A stretch of DNA of 64,000 nt from Puccinia triticina (lineage: Eukaryota > Basidiomycota > Pucciniomycetes > Pucciniales > Pucciniaceae). Both the position numbers and the translations under genes were made by a program. Shown here piece after piece: positions 34,433-45,780 of this stretch (position 1 is its first letter; every line of letters begins with the position of its first letter). Under the pieces are notes generated by a model. The model was not told the origin of the DNA and made no database searches. It saw only the letters and a program-made list of their open reading frames with translations. The stretch is taken from contig NC_070571.1 in NCBI RefSeq assembly GCF_026914185.1, forward strand, positions 4,216,001 through 4,280,000. Direction: 5' to 3'.

Positions 34433-36312
34433 TCAGCAACGACTTGGGTTAGGTTTCTGGTCTGGACTGCGGCAAATGGACATACCTATTTGCGCAGCTT
34501 GGCTTAACCTCGCACGCTTTCTAGTTGAATGCTGCGGGTGGTCTGGGGGGTCTGGAGCTGTATTCTTACAGCCTGGCATGCTTCTAGTCGTAAGATTAGA
34601 AGCAGCTTCTGAGACTTGGATGACTCCTAGTTGGCTGAGGGAGCGCCGAATGATTGATCTTCCAATCGCCTTGGTGAGGAAGTCGGCCGTGTTTGATTTG
34701 GTCTTGACATAATGAAGCTTGATGAGGCGGAGTGTGATTAGCTCGCGCACAAAGTGAAGACAAATGTTCATATGCTTTGTTCTGAAGCTGTTCTGTGTCA
34801 TTTCTCTGTTTGCTAGATTGATTGCGCCCTGATTGTCGACCAATACTGCTATGTTGCTGACAGATTTCTGCAGCTGAACTTTGGTGATGAGGCTTGCGAA
34901 CCAGGCAAGATCCCGCCCCAAGTCCAACATTGCCTTGTATTTGGCCTCCGCCGTCGATAGCAAGACAGTTGGCTGTCTGCATGACTTCCAGTTTATTAGG
35001 TCGCCACTAGGAAGCCAGAGGTGGAACATCTAGTGTCCAGACAATTGCCCCAGTCGGCATTGGAGAATGCATGAAGTTGAGCCTTCTCTGACCTGTTGAA
35101 GGTCAATCCGACGTGCCTAGTACCCAACAAGTATTGAAAGACTTGAACTGTTGCTTGATAATGTTTGATTCTGGGGCTTTCAAGATACTGTGATAGGGAG
35201 CTGACTGCAAAGAATATGTCCGGATGTGTCAGGATACTGAGGTAGTTTTGGGATCCCACTAGCGCTCAATAATTAATGTCAATTTTGCTGAACAGGTTGA
35301 TTTTGGGAGCAGTGGCTTTCTTGAGTGGCTCTCTGGGGTTAAGTCTTACATTCAATGTATTGCGTCTGATTGATTTGAAGGCCATTGGTGTAGTCGTTAT
35401 TCCTGTGTTTGCAGGTGAAAAATTCAAACTTTTATTTGTACTCTCTAAATGCCTCAAGATATCACCACATGGACTGCAGAAATGGAATCTACGGCCAAAA
35501 CAACCCTTAGTCACCAACTCAGACCACCACCATATCTCTACTGGATCAGAAGATACACGGATCACACCTTTCACGCACCAATCTGGGACAGTTCACATAG
35601 TATTTCACACATGGTTTCACACACAACTCAGCTCTAGGATACATTGCATAGGATATTGAATACCTCATATTGAATTCCTTTGTTTCTTTTATTTCCTTCC
35701 TTTTATTTCACTCAACCACAAGTTGGCCATTGTTTTGACCATGCATACATATGAAACTAATGTAACCCCCTAGAAGTTAGACCCCTTTTCAGTTTACTAT
35801 ATAAGGAGGCCTCTGCCTGCCAGTTGTTTCCTCCCTCATGTCATCTGGCACCCACATATTTTTTATCCACCTGTCACAGTTATTTATTACACATACATAT
35901 CACAGGTATTTACTTGCAATTCACAGTCATACTTAGTTTCACAAACCTTTCACAAGTTCTAAAGCCCTCTGTTCCAATCCTAGCCAAAGCACAGCTCTCA
36001 AACCTTGGCTTCATCTTTTCAGCCTTATATACCCTCAGCCCAAGGACCTGGGTTCAAGCCCCACCTAAGTCATCAAGTCTTTTCTGACCAGTCAACATAT
36101 CATATATCATCCAACTATACCTTTCATCTTCGAACACATCCTTATCACTAAATAAAATTGCCAAGCTTACCTTGGTGGTCTTGTTTTCTGATACATAGAA
36201 AGGCAGAGTTTGCACCTCATCCATACCTTCCTCCATTCAGCAAAAGGGTTCCACAACCACTTTTGAGTCTTACATCGGAGAAGCGCCGGTAATTCATTCC
36301 AAGCAGGAATTC
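34433..36312 (-). mobile_element. Ty1/copia fragment (RT end and RNase H), split by an LTR
   Basis: From 36312 downward the minus strand reads EFLLGMNYRRFS, which matches the RT thumb of the copia copy at 14.4-18.4 kb (EFLLGMNLLCFND). An 886-bp LTR-like insertion follows (35389-36274). The protein then resumes with GLQINQTQYIE, a stop and frameshift, YLSILTHPDIFFAV, HYQATVQVFQYLLGT, FSNADWGNCLDTR, frameshift, STAEAKYKAMLDLGRDLAWF, DNQGAINLAN, and the complete tail with HYVKTKSNTADFLTKA. RNase H is intact in outline. Everything upstream is lost where a gypsy element begins at 36313. Confidence 0.85.
35389..36274 (+). repeat. LTR-like insertion, copy A (886 bp, TG...CA)
   Basis: Begins TGTAGTCGTTATTCCTG and ends GAGTCTTACA. 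It contains a TATA-type box (ACTATATAAGG at about 35800) and an AATAAA signal (about 36150), as LTRs do. Flanks TTGG and TCGG differ by one transition. Removing the insertion plus one flank copy restores the copia RT reading (FSD-GLQIN). Copies B (40800-41715) and C (about 45385-45780) are closely similar. Confidence 0.7.
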
Positions 36313-38480
36313 TGTCAGCCGTGGTGATACTAAGAGCCGCGCTCTTCTAGCTACACTGGCTGATGGGGAAGGAACAGTGGCGCGGTTTCTGGATTAGAAC
36401 ACTGGCAAAGATAAAAGGTATATTTATTTTATTCACGGAGGGGCTTAACTCTAGGAGCCAAGGGTGTTTAATTGCCCTCCGGTAAGTTTCCAGGGCCTGC
36501 GGAGCAGGGGTGTTTACTTTAGGGTGCCTGAAGCAGCGGGGGACTGTTTCCAGGTTTGGTTTGCTAAAAAACCCAGAGGAGATCTAATATTCTCCTAAAT
36601 GTTTGTGCTTCTTTTCTGACTGCTAAAATGGAGTTGATAGAGTTATCAAACTCAAAGGTCTTCCCCTTCATGTAGAATTTTCTGCCTACATTTTTGAGAA
36701 GTGATGTATTATAATGTGATAAGTAGTCATTGCCTAGAATAAAATACCTAACAGGCATATTATCCATCACCACGAATCTGATGGTAAACTCAAATGAATC
36801 AAAGCATAGATTTACCTTAACTATTCCTAGCAGTTTCAGAGCCCCGGTGCAGCTATGAAATTTGCCCAGTTTTGCCGGGAGAATATATTTCCTCCAGTCT
36901 GCAAAACCGCTCTACTCTAGGTACTTTTTGCTAACCACTGATTTGACTGCTCCACTGTTGAGCAAAACAGTACAGGTACTCCCCGCGCAAGACATAATAA
37001 CTAGATTATTTTTCCCTTTGGGTGCTATGACTGCACAGGAAGGTTTAGAACCAATAACCAAATTATTATCATCATACACTTTGCTTTCTTGTGACTTTTC
37101 TTCTAAAGGCTCATCTATTTCCCCTACATTATTAATTTTCTTAGGGAAGCTCCTCGAGGTGTGCCCTGTTTTTTGACAAGTATAGCATTTAATTTCCCCT
37201 ACTCCCGACTGGCCCTTATCCTTCCCATCTGTTGCTTTAGTGACCAAATTTTTGGATAGCAGTGGTTTAGACGTGAATTTTCTACGGCCTAGACAGGTCT
37301 TGTCTGCAATGTCCTCAAGTACATTGATTAAAGAGCTCATATCATGTCTCGTCAAATTCATTGCCTTCTTGGCTGTGTACTCAACTTCCCTGTTCATTAA
37401 ACCCAATAGTCCAAAGTTAATGGACTGTTGGGACAGTTGCTGTTCAAACGCACGAAGTCTCTTATATTGCCCCATAACCCATGCTGAAACCTGAGTTTCT
37501 CCCGCTGAGAAGCAGTCTTTATCAAAGGCCTCTTGCTTTTTACACATCCAATTAGATGTTCCGTACTGAGCTGTAATGGCTTCTTTCCAGAAGTCCCACT
37601 TCTTATCTTGGTGATTTTTTCTAATGGATTTGTACCACAATCCAGCTACTCCCGTAAGGCATGATAGGAGTTTAACCTGTATGTATTCGTCAGGCACTGA
37701 TGTTTCTGCACGGCAAGTATCAATCCACTTGACAAATTCAGAGTGGTCGTATTCTCCTTGCCCAGAGAGTTTGGGCCAGTCCATCTTGTTAATTGCTCCC
37801 CACAGCTGTTTCTGCATCTCAGACATCCCGCCTGTATGGTGTGTGATATGATGTTCTGGCTGTCTTCTTTCTTGTGGCAAGTCTATTACCTCCGGACTTG
37901 GCGGTTGAGGCCTTCCTCTCCTAGGGGAGTGTTGTCTTGACAAGGTCTCTGATCCAACCAATGCCTCATCAAGGTGTTGGTTAATCTCCTGCACTTTTGC
38001 TTGCACTTCCGCTCCATCCTCTCTGAATTGGCTGAGGAGTCTGTCCAGTTTAGGGCTTATTGCACTTATGTCCCGGAGATGGGCTTCATCTAATTCTCTT
38101 AAAATTCCTTTAACTTCCTTTGCTGCGGTTGTGTCTTTGTTTTTAGACTGGATTGCCGCAGTGAGGTTCTTGATCTCTTGAGCATGACATTGCTATCTTT
38201 AGGTTCCCTTTTGCTTGCTAATACATTCTGATCCTTCTGATCTGGTTGCAGTTTATCCTCCGGTCTGTCTTACAAAAATGGATATCTCCGCCGCCAAACT
38301 CTCAATTTTGGCGTCCAGGGTTTGTACTACATGGACCAGCTTATGATCTTTACTCTCAACCACAGAGTTAAGTTGCTTAATTGCTATTTGAAGTTGTTTA
38401 CTTTGCTCACATCCTTGGTAAAGGATTTTTTATTTATCTCACACTGGCAACTGCCAGTCTTCCTTTGATCTGCTACCTTT
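36313..38480 (-). mobile_element. Ty3/gypsy fragment: gag and protease with LTR end
   Basis: 36313-36540 matches one end of the 1165-bp solo LTR at 39454 (TGTCAGCCGTGGTGAT, CTTCTAGCTACA). The minus strand then encodes the protease C-terminal part (36773-36564; YFILGNDYLSHYNTSL). Gag is at 38006-36912 (WDFWKEAITAQYG, FEQQLSQQSINFGLLGLM) with a single zinc knuckle CYTCQKTGHTSRSF, whose last Cys is Phe. A protease start LLNSGAVKSVV follows, with Asn where the catalytic Asp is expected. Upstream of 38006 the frame extends with frameshifts into a coiled coil (LQIAIKQLNSVVESKDHKL). Reverse transcriptase onward is deleted. Confidence 0.8.
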
Positions 38481-38524
38481 GGTAGAAATAACCACTGTGC
38501 GTTCTTGGATAAATCTTGCAACAT

Positions 38525-38750
38525 GTCATTATGACATTTGTTAGGCATTTGCCAGGCATTTGCCAGGCATTGCCAGGCATTTGCCAGGCATTTGCCAGGC
38601 ATTGCCAGGCATTTTCCAGGCATTGCCAGGCATTTTCCAGGCATTGCCAGGCATTTGCCAGGCATTGCCAGGCATTTTCCAGGCATTGCCAGGCATTGCC
38701 AGGCATTTGCCAGGCGTTTACCAGGCATTGCTAGGCAAATCCTCAACCGA
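38525..38750. repeat. Tandem GCCAGGCATT-type array, ~20 units
   Basis: 10- to 12-bp units (GCCAGGCATT, GCCAGGCATTT, TCCAGGCATTT) in direct repetition. The core TGCC(A)GGCA is a single-base-centred palindrome. The same unit forms the much longer array at 43205-44545. Confidence 0.85.
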
Positions 38751-38985
38751 AGGAATGCCTCCGGTCGAAGAGGTATGTATACCTCCTCAACTGGAGGCAT
38801 TCCTCCGGTTGAGGAGTACATACCTCCTCAACCAGAGGCATTCCTCCGGTTGAGGAGTACATACCTCCTCAACCGGAGGCATTCCTCCGGTTGAGGAGTA
38901 CATACCTCCTCAACCGGAGGCATTCCTCCGGTTGAGGAGTACATACCTCCTCCATTCCTCCGGTTGAAGAGGTATGTATGGGAAC
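38740..38985. repeat. 41-bp hairpin repeats, about five copies
   Basis: Each unit contains CTCCTCAACCGGAGG and its exact reverse complement CCTCCGGTTGAGGAG around CATT, joined by TACATA linkers. It abuts the GCCAGGCATT array directly. Confidence 0.85.
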
Positions 38986-38989
38986 TCGA

Positions 38990-39120
38990 TGACGTAAGAG
39001 TTTTGTGATTTGCAAAACTCTTACGTACAACTTTTAATATATCCCATGTATCTACATAGCCCATGTACAGCTATGTAGATACATGGGGCTTAGGTAAGAG
39101 TTTTGTGAATTGCAAAAATC
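38990..39120. repeat. Two nested palindromes
   Basis: TAAGAGTTTTG/CAAAACTCTTA at about 38994-39025 and GTATCTACATAGC/GCTATGTAGATAC at about 39049-39085. A second TAAGAGTTTTG copy lies at about 39094. They lie just upstream of the LINE ORF1 start. Confidence 0.65.
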
Positions 39121-39448
39121 TTAAAGCAACATATGTAACCGCGAGTTCTTGGCCGGAGATTGAATCACAACCACTACAAATTTTTCAAAATACACTCAAC
39201 TCGACAAACTCAGCACTTCTCATGTCTCCTCCACCTCTCCCGGATCCCCCTCCTCTATCAACAAGACAAAAACCGGAGACACCCCTTCCAATTCTAGATA
39301 GCATCACAAGATTCCTGACGGATGCAATTTCAGACAAAAACCCAACTCAATCCCTCGATCAAGGCCAAATCATCAATCTCATCACCTCCCTTGCCAAACT
39401 GAGATCAGCTATCATTGGCAACAGCAACTCAGCAACAACAGACACAAA

Positions 39449-40623
39449 CACCCTGTCAGGCTCGGTGATGCCAAGAGCAATATAGCTCCTCTAGCTACAC
39501 CGGCGACAGAGCACGGTGCGGTGGTAAGCGCGATAAGAGCGCGGTGAGAAGGGTAAAAAATAACTCAAAGTTATTTTTAAGAGAAAACCCAAAAGGGTTG
39601 TAACGGAGGGGCCAGGAGCGCCTGGGGTATTTAAGTGCCCTCCGGTGGTCTTACAGGGCCTGCGCACAATATGCGCAGGGGTGGTTATGGAACCTGTGAC
39701 TTCTGGGGCCCAATTAAGGGTGTTTTTTGAACGTACTAACGTTCCCAGGGCAAGGGATATGATCCCGATAAAAAAAGAGGGAAACAGCGGACTTGCTCTT
39801 AAAGAGGGTCCGCGAAAGAAGACGGCAGACGACTCAAAGAACCGAAATTGTAACTTTACTGGCAAGCGACCGGTCGGGTAGACGGGGCGGGGCAGGTATG
39901 GCAACGAGGTGGTTGGTATGAATCTGGGGAGGCTTCTTCTCGCTCAGAAGCCTCCCTTTATATATTCTTGCGGCGACCGGTAGGGTTGCCGTTCCTATTG
40001 CAAATTACTCGCGGCTTCTCGGCCGGGGACATAGCTAGTTCAGACAGGAGTGATCTCGAGTTCTATTACTCTGACCACTCCTGTTCACTGTTCTCATTAT
40101 TGAGTGTAGCTCTTCCTCGGTCCAAGGAAGAGTTTTTCATTCAGGACGTCTATTCTTGGTTGAGAACTTTGGGCTGGGGGAGAGTAGACTGTTCACTTTA
40201 TTGCTATTCTCCTCCGGCCGGCTCCACTCGATCAGTTCTATTGTCACTCCTTAGAACAATAGGACAGGAGAATGTCTAGCACTTGTTCTCTTGGCTTGAG
40301 AACGCTTTTGTATCCCGTTCTCTTGTTATAAGAACGGGTTTCACTCATAACTACATTCTTTCTCCGGACGATACCTGCGGCCGGAGTTTGTATACTCTCT
40401 CCTTGATTCTATCAATCGTTCAAGGGGAGGGTTTTTGCATATTCATATTCTTATTTGCGGCGCTCTGCGCCGCACTCAGTGCTCAAAAAGTCGTAGTCGC
40501 TAAAGCTGTGTAGGTTTTGCGACTACTTGGCGCTCTGCGCCGCGAATAGTATGCACAGTTAGCAACACATGTAGAATTGTTAGCTGGGCTCTAACTTATT
40601 CTAGTAGCCTGGCTGACACACCC
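39449..40623 (+). mobile_element. Solo LTR, 1165 bp, with 5-bp target duplication CACCC
   Basis: 39454-40618 begins TGTCAGGCTCGG and ends GGCTGACA. It is flanked by CACCC at 39449-39453 and 40619-40623. Its first ~230 bp match the LTR end at 36313-36540 and the block starting at 52626, so it belongs to the same gypsy LTR family. It is inserted in the 5' part of LINE ORF1, whose frame resumes after it. Confidence 0.9.
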
Positions 40624-40799
40624 TGCAGAAAATCCTAGACCGTTTAGATTGTATCAAAAGACAACCCATCCCAGCTCCTATCCCGTTTCGTCCGACTTGA
40701 GATTTGGTCGCTGCTGACAAACAGAAAGGTCCAAACACTAACAAAAAAAGAAAGGTCCAAACACTAACAAGGGAACTCGGCCAACGGAACGCATCACAG

Positions 40800-41715
40800 T
40801 GTAGTCGTTATTCCTGTGTTTGTAGGAGAAAAAATTAAAACTTTTATTTTTACTCTCTAAACGCCTCAAGATAGCAACAAATTGACTGCAGAAATGGAAT
40901 CTACGGCCAAAATAACCCCTAGTCACCAACTGGAACCACTTTCATATCTCTACTGGATCAGAAGATACACGGATCACACCTTTCACATGCTAGTCCGGGA
41001 CAGTTCACAGAGTATTTCACATATGATTTCACACACAACTCAGCTCTAGGATACTTTGCATAGGATATTGAATACCTCATATTGAATTCCTTTGTTTTTT
41101 TTATTTCCTTCCTTTGATTCCACTCAACCACAAGTTGGCCACTGTTTTGATATTGCATACATTTGAAACTCATGTAACCCCCTAGAAGTTAGACCCCTTC
41201 TCAGTTTACTATAGAAGGAGGCCTCTGCCTGCCAGTTGTTTCCTCCCTCATGCCATCTGGCTCCCATCATCCATCTACTTACCTGTCACAGTTATTTATT
41301 ACACATACATATCACAGTTACTTGCAATTCACACTCATAGTTGATTTCACAAACCTTTCACAAGCCTCTCAAGGTACTGGATTCCAATCCTGGTGGAAGC
41401 ATAGCTTTCAAACCTTGACCTTCTCTTTTTCACTTTATATACCCTCTGCTCACAGACCTGGGTTCAAGCCCCATCCAAGTCATCAGTATTTTCTGCCCAT
41501 TTCAGACACCTCATCTGTTTCTTAGACACTCAGAACTTTCCACAATACAATCCAACTATACTCTTCATCTCTGAACATATCCTCATCACTGAATAAAACT
41601 GCCAAGCTTAGCTTGGTGGTCTTGTTTTCTGATATCCAGAAAGGCAGAGTTTGCACCTCATCCATACCTTTCGCCATTCAGCAAAAGGGTCTCACAACAC
41701 CTTTTGAGTCTTACA
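40800..41715 (+). repeat. LTR-like insertion, copy B (916 bp)
   Basis: Starts TGTAGTCGTTATTCCTG and ends GAGTCTTACA. It is closely similar along its length to copy A at 35389-36274, including the AATAAA signal. It separates the two parts of LINE ORF1. I could not find a matching target duplication (flanks ACAG and ATGG). Confidence 0.7.
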
Positions 41716-42753
41716 ATGGCACCGATACCATCCAATGTGGAGTTTAACGAATTCAAACCCTCCAGTTGTGTTATTCACACACCGCCTGGATTCAACGCAC
41801 TCAACACAGCCTCAGCTACCAACATTACAACCAGCATAAATAAGACTCTGGCATCCATCAATGCCAACATTGACTCTGTCCCAATTGAAGCGACTGGTAT
41901 TGCGGTTCTCCCATCCAAGGATCTCAAGATATACACCTCATCTAGAATCAAGGCCTGTTTGATCCTTGATAACAAACATCACTGGACAGGCCTTTTTTGC
42001 CCTAGCCTTGCCACATTTCCAAACAGATATCCGGTACTCTTACACGCCATACCGGCACATTTTGACCCCAACAACAGAAGCCATTTGGAAGCCCTTGGTA
42101 CCCAAAATCAAATCAATCCAGCTCTAATCCAATCAGCATGTTGGTTGAACAACCCGGCAGAAAACGGGAAAAAGAATGGTTCAATTGTTCTACAAATCAT
42201 TGACAAGAAAATTGCACTCAAAATCGAAAAATACGGACTTTTTCTTCAGCACAAACTTTATCGAGGGGCTCACTACACCCAATCAATCCCGCAATGCTTT
42301 CAATGTTGGAGGATTGGCCATACCGCTAAATGGTGTAAAAACAATCCACTCTGTAGTAAATGCCACGGTAGCCACAACTCTAAGACATGCAATACTGCTT
42401 CACCATCCGCACAATCCTGCTGTGTTTGCCTTCTACATGAACAGTCTTCATCCAACAAGGCAATCAATAAACTTGATATGAAGTTTGCTCATTCACCTTG
42501 GTCAACAGATTGCCCATCAATGGAACAAGAAATTCTGAATTGCCGGAGGCGCTGATGGAACCCTTGATTTCCTTACTAGTCCCCTCTTTCTCCATGTTCC
42601 TCTCTCAAAACTATTTTACTCTAAAGATGAAAACGTTATAGGCACTTGTCAAATGTAGAGTTGTCATTTTTTTAGCCTTGTAGTCCTCTTTTTGATATAC
42701 TTCAACTTGTAGGTATACACTACAGTGCGCAATGCTAAAAGCCAAACTGCACT

Positions 42754-42771
42754 TAAAAAAAAAAAAAAAAA
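42754..42771 (+). repeat. A(18) homopolymer, possible LINE poly(A) tail
   Basis: Uninterrupted A run about 200 bp after the LINE ORF1 stop, followed by CATATGTACC and a different palindromic repeat block. It is consistent with a retroposition tail, though ORF2 is missing in between. Confidence 0.45.
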
Positions 42772-42779
42772 ACATATGT

Positions 42780-43200
42780 ACCTGGGTCCCGTCCGACAAG
42801 GTCGGACGGGACAGGCCAGCCAATCCAGCCCACTTGGCGGGCTGTATTGGCTGGTGCTCGCCCTAGTCCTTGTCGGGAGGGACATGCCCTCCATCCAGCT
42901 TGTCGTCTCCCTTCGCGGCGAGCTGGATGGGTGTATACAGGCCATGTCCGCTGGGACTTGGCCTGTATACACATAGCCTATGTACATCCCTTGCTTGCCT
43001 TTTGGCGTGCGGCTTACACACGCCAATTATTTTGGCGCGTGCGAGCCGCACGCAAATTATTTTGGCGTGTGGGAGGCACACGCCAAAGGCAAGCAAGGGC
43101 TCGCTTGCCGTTTGGCGTGCGGCCAAACACACCAATAAACCCTGGCGTGCGGCTCCCACACGCCAAAAAAACAGGGCGTGTTGGCGGGCGTGTGTTTGTC
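42780..43200. repeat. Palindrome-rich block preceding the decamer array
   Basis: Successive inverted motifs: GTCCGAC-AAG-GTCGGAC, GCCAGCCAAT...ATTGGCTGG, GGCGTGCGGC/CACACGCC pairs, GTGTATACAGGCC...GGCCTGTATACAC. It resembles the TCCGAC subterminal repeats of the large element at 48836-61801. Confidence 0.6.
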
Positions 43201-43204
43201 AACA

Positions 43205-44545
43205 CCGGGCATTGCCAGGCATTTGCCAGGCATTGCCAGGAATTTGCCATGCATTAGCCAGGCATTGCCAGGCATTGCCAGGCATTTGCCATGCATTAGC
43301 CAGGCATTGCCAGGCATTGCCAGGAATTTGCCATGCATTAGCCAGGCATTGCCAGGCATTGCCAGGAATTTGCCATGCATTAGCCAGGCATTGCCAGGCA
43401 TTGCCAGGAATTTGCCATGCATTAGCCAGGCATTGCCAGGCATTGCCAGGCATTGCCAGGAATTTGCCAGGCATTGCCAGGCATTGCCAGGCATTGCCAG
43501 GCATTTGCCAGGCATTGCCAGGCATTTGCCAGGCATTGCCAGGCATTTGCCAGGCATTGCCAGGCATTGCCAGGCATTTGCCAGGCATTGCCAGGCATTT
43601 GCCAGGCATTGCCAGGCATTGCCAGGCATTTGCCAGGCATTGCCAGGCATTTGCCAGGCATTGCCAGGCATTGCCAGGCATTGCCAGGCATTGCCAGGCA
43701 TTGCCAGGCATTGCCAGGCATTGCCAGGCATTGCCAGGCATTGCCAGGCATTGCCAGGCATTGCCAGGCATTGCCAGGCATTGCTTGCCAGGCATTGCCA
43801 GGCATTGCCAGGCATTGCCAGGCATTGCCAGGCATTGCCAGGCATTGCCAGGCATTGCCAGGCATTTCCAGGCATTGCCAGGCATTGCCAGGCATTGCCA
43901 GGCATTGCCAGGCATTGCCAGGCATTGCCAGGCATTGCCAGGCATTGCCAGGCATTGCCAGGCATTGCCAGGCATTGCCAGGCATTGCCAGGCATTGCCA
44001 GGCATTGCCAGGCATTGCCAGGCATTGCCAGGCATTGCCAGGCATTGCTTGCCAGGCATTGCCAGGCATTGCCAGGCATTGCCAGGCATTGCCAGGCATT
44101 GCCAGGCATTGCCAGGCATTGCCAGGCATTGCCAGGCATTGCCAGGCATTGCCAGGCATTGCCAGGCATTGCCAGGCATTGCCAGGCATTGCCAGGCATT
44201 TGCCAGGCATTTCCAGGCATTAGCCAGGCATTTCCAGGCATTTCCAGGCATTAGCCAGGCATTTCCAGGCATTGCCAGGCATTGCCAGGCATTTTCCAGG
44301 CATTGCCAGGCATTTGCCAGGCATTTCCAGGCATTAGCCAGGCATTTCCAGGCATTTCCAGGCATTAGCCAGGCATTTCCAGGCATTGCCAGGCATTTTC
44401 CAGGCATTGCCAGGCATTTGCCAGGCATTGCCAGCCAGGCATTGCCAGGCATTGCCAGGCATTTGTCAGGCATCACAGGCATTTGCCAGGCATTGCCAGG
44501 CATTGCCAGGCATTTACAGGCATTGCCAGGCATTGCCTGGCAATG
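43205..44545. repeat. Long tandem array of a 10-bp unit (GCCAGGCATT), ~1.3 kb
   Basis: About 130 units. The first third mixes GCCAGGAATTTGCCATGCATTA-type longer units. The middle (43670-44190) is nearly pure decamer, with two identical GCTTGCCAGGC interruptions ~265 bp apart (about 43783 and 44046), suggesting a higher-order duplication. The last third is variable again. The array ends in inverted TGCCTGGCAATGCC units. A 10-bp unit without stops in any frame produces very long ORFs on both strands; these are artefacts. Confidence 0.9.
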
Positions 44546-45384
44546 CCTGGCAATGCCTAAGAATAATTCTAAAAGATTGCGCCACACTAAATATTCTTAG
44601 TGTAAAACTCCCAGAGCTTATTCAAGGAAGGCAGCCCTTCAGGCACCAGTTTATCTTGTCAATATCCGTGACAACTTACATTTCCCTTCCAAGCTCCTAA
44701 ATCCCCGTAGAGTGAAGTTCCACAGCTTTTATCAACGCCCAAGCGCAAGCACCAGCGGCCTAGTGCTTTAAATTTGTGCAGCAAAGCCATGTAGCATTGA
44801 ATCCGGCGCGGGGCTTCAAGTTTTCCAATGGGGGGTTCTGGGTTTGCAGTGCCGCGAAGCAGTCTCATTGGAGCTACAGGAGTTCATGGAATGCAATAAA
44901 ATGTTGTGCAACTGCAAACAGTTGTCATGCACAAACTCTGTGGAATCTTGGGGTAGAGATGGCATTTGGGACCCGAATACCCGCCGTGGGTCCAGGTACC
45001 AGGTTGTTTTTCTGCCTCAAATCAGACACTGGTTACTGCACCGGTAGCCACCTGAGTAACGGCGGTATTTGGGTGGTGTACCCGCTCCCATTGGGAGAGC
45101 CAGATCTGCTGGTGGCGGAGGAGATGTTCCAGGAGGGCAAGGAGCTCAACCAGGGTGCTGCAAACCTTGATATTTCAGGTACTGACAATTGAGAGACACA
45201 AACGCTCTCTCACTGGTGAGTACTGCCAATTGAGAGAGCAAATACACCCACCCAGGGCCTCTCCTTTGGGCCAGAACCAGGTAGATTCCATTTTCTCTCT
45301 CTACTGCCGGCCTGGCCGCCCAAGTTTGGGGTGGGCACCCACCAGGTCATTTTTTCATCAAAAACTGACAACCGGTAACACACC
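44546..45384. other. No firm gene
   Basis: A 138-codon frame (44776-45192) has no recognisable domain. Its Gly/Trp-rich text comes from short internal repeats (NGGFWVCS, NGGIWVVY). The tract is unassigned. Confidence 0.35.
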
Positions 45385-45780
45385 CAGTTTAGCTGTTATT
45401 CCTGTGGTTGCAGGTGGAAAAATTCACAATTTTATTTGTACTCACTATAAGTCTCAATATTCCACCAAACGGGTGTCAGAAATTATGGAATCTACAGCCA
45501 AAATAAACATTAGTCACCCGCTGTTACTATCCTCATATCTCTACTGGATCAGAAGATACACAAATTACACCTTTCACATGCCAGTCTGTGACAGTTCACA
45601 AAGGATTTCACACACAGCTTCACACACAACTCAGCTCTAGGATACTTTGCATAGGATATTGAATATGGCATATGAATTTCTTTGTTTCTTTTATTGAATT
45701 CCTTTTATTATACTCAACCACAAGTTGGCCACTGTTTTCATATTGCATATATATGATACTTGTCATCCTGTAGGTAACTA
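45385..45780 (+). repeat. LTR-like insertion, copy C (truncated)
   Basis: Matches the first ~400 bp of copies A and B (TTATTCCTGTGGTTGCAGG, CTACTGGATCAGAAGATACAC, GGATATTGAATA) and then diverges near 45780. Confidence 0.65.

Larger units (their letters stand above)
39223..42555 (+). mobile_element. Non-LTR retrotransposon ORF1 (Tad/jockey-like), interrupted by two LTRs
   Basis: The ATG at about 39223 opens a Pro-rich N-terminus (MSPPPLPDPPPL) that runs to the solo LTR at 39454. After the LTR the same frame continues (LQKILDRLDCIKRQ, coiled-coil-like), then a TGA. A second LTR-like insertion (40800-41715) follows. From ATG 41716 to 42555 comes the main ORF1 domain with conserved core VCLILDNKHHW-like (IKACLILDNKHHWTG) and two zinc knuckles near the C-terminus: CFQCWRIGHTAKWC and CSKCHGSHNSKTC, plus CVCLLHE. 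This is the RNA-binding gag-like protein of LINEs. ORF2 (endonuclease/reverse transcriptase) is absent. An A(18) run at 42754-42771 follows 200 bp later. Confidence 0.75.

Noticed and set aside
43205..44545. CRISPR-like array
   Set aside because: Units are contiguous without unique spacers, and the setting is eukaryotic.
42870..44600. ORFs of up to 576 codons on both strands (Cys/Ala/Gly/Pro/His repeats)
   Set aside because: They arise from a stop-free 10-bp tandem unit read in rotating frames. Equivalent ORFs exist in nearly all frames, so there is no coding evidence.
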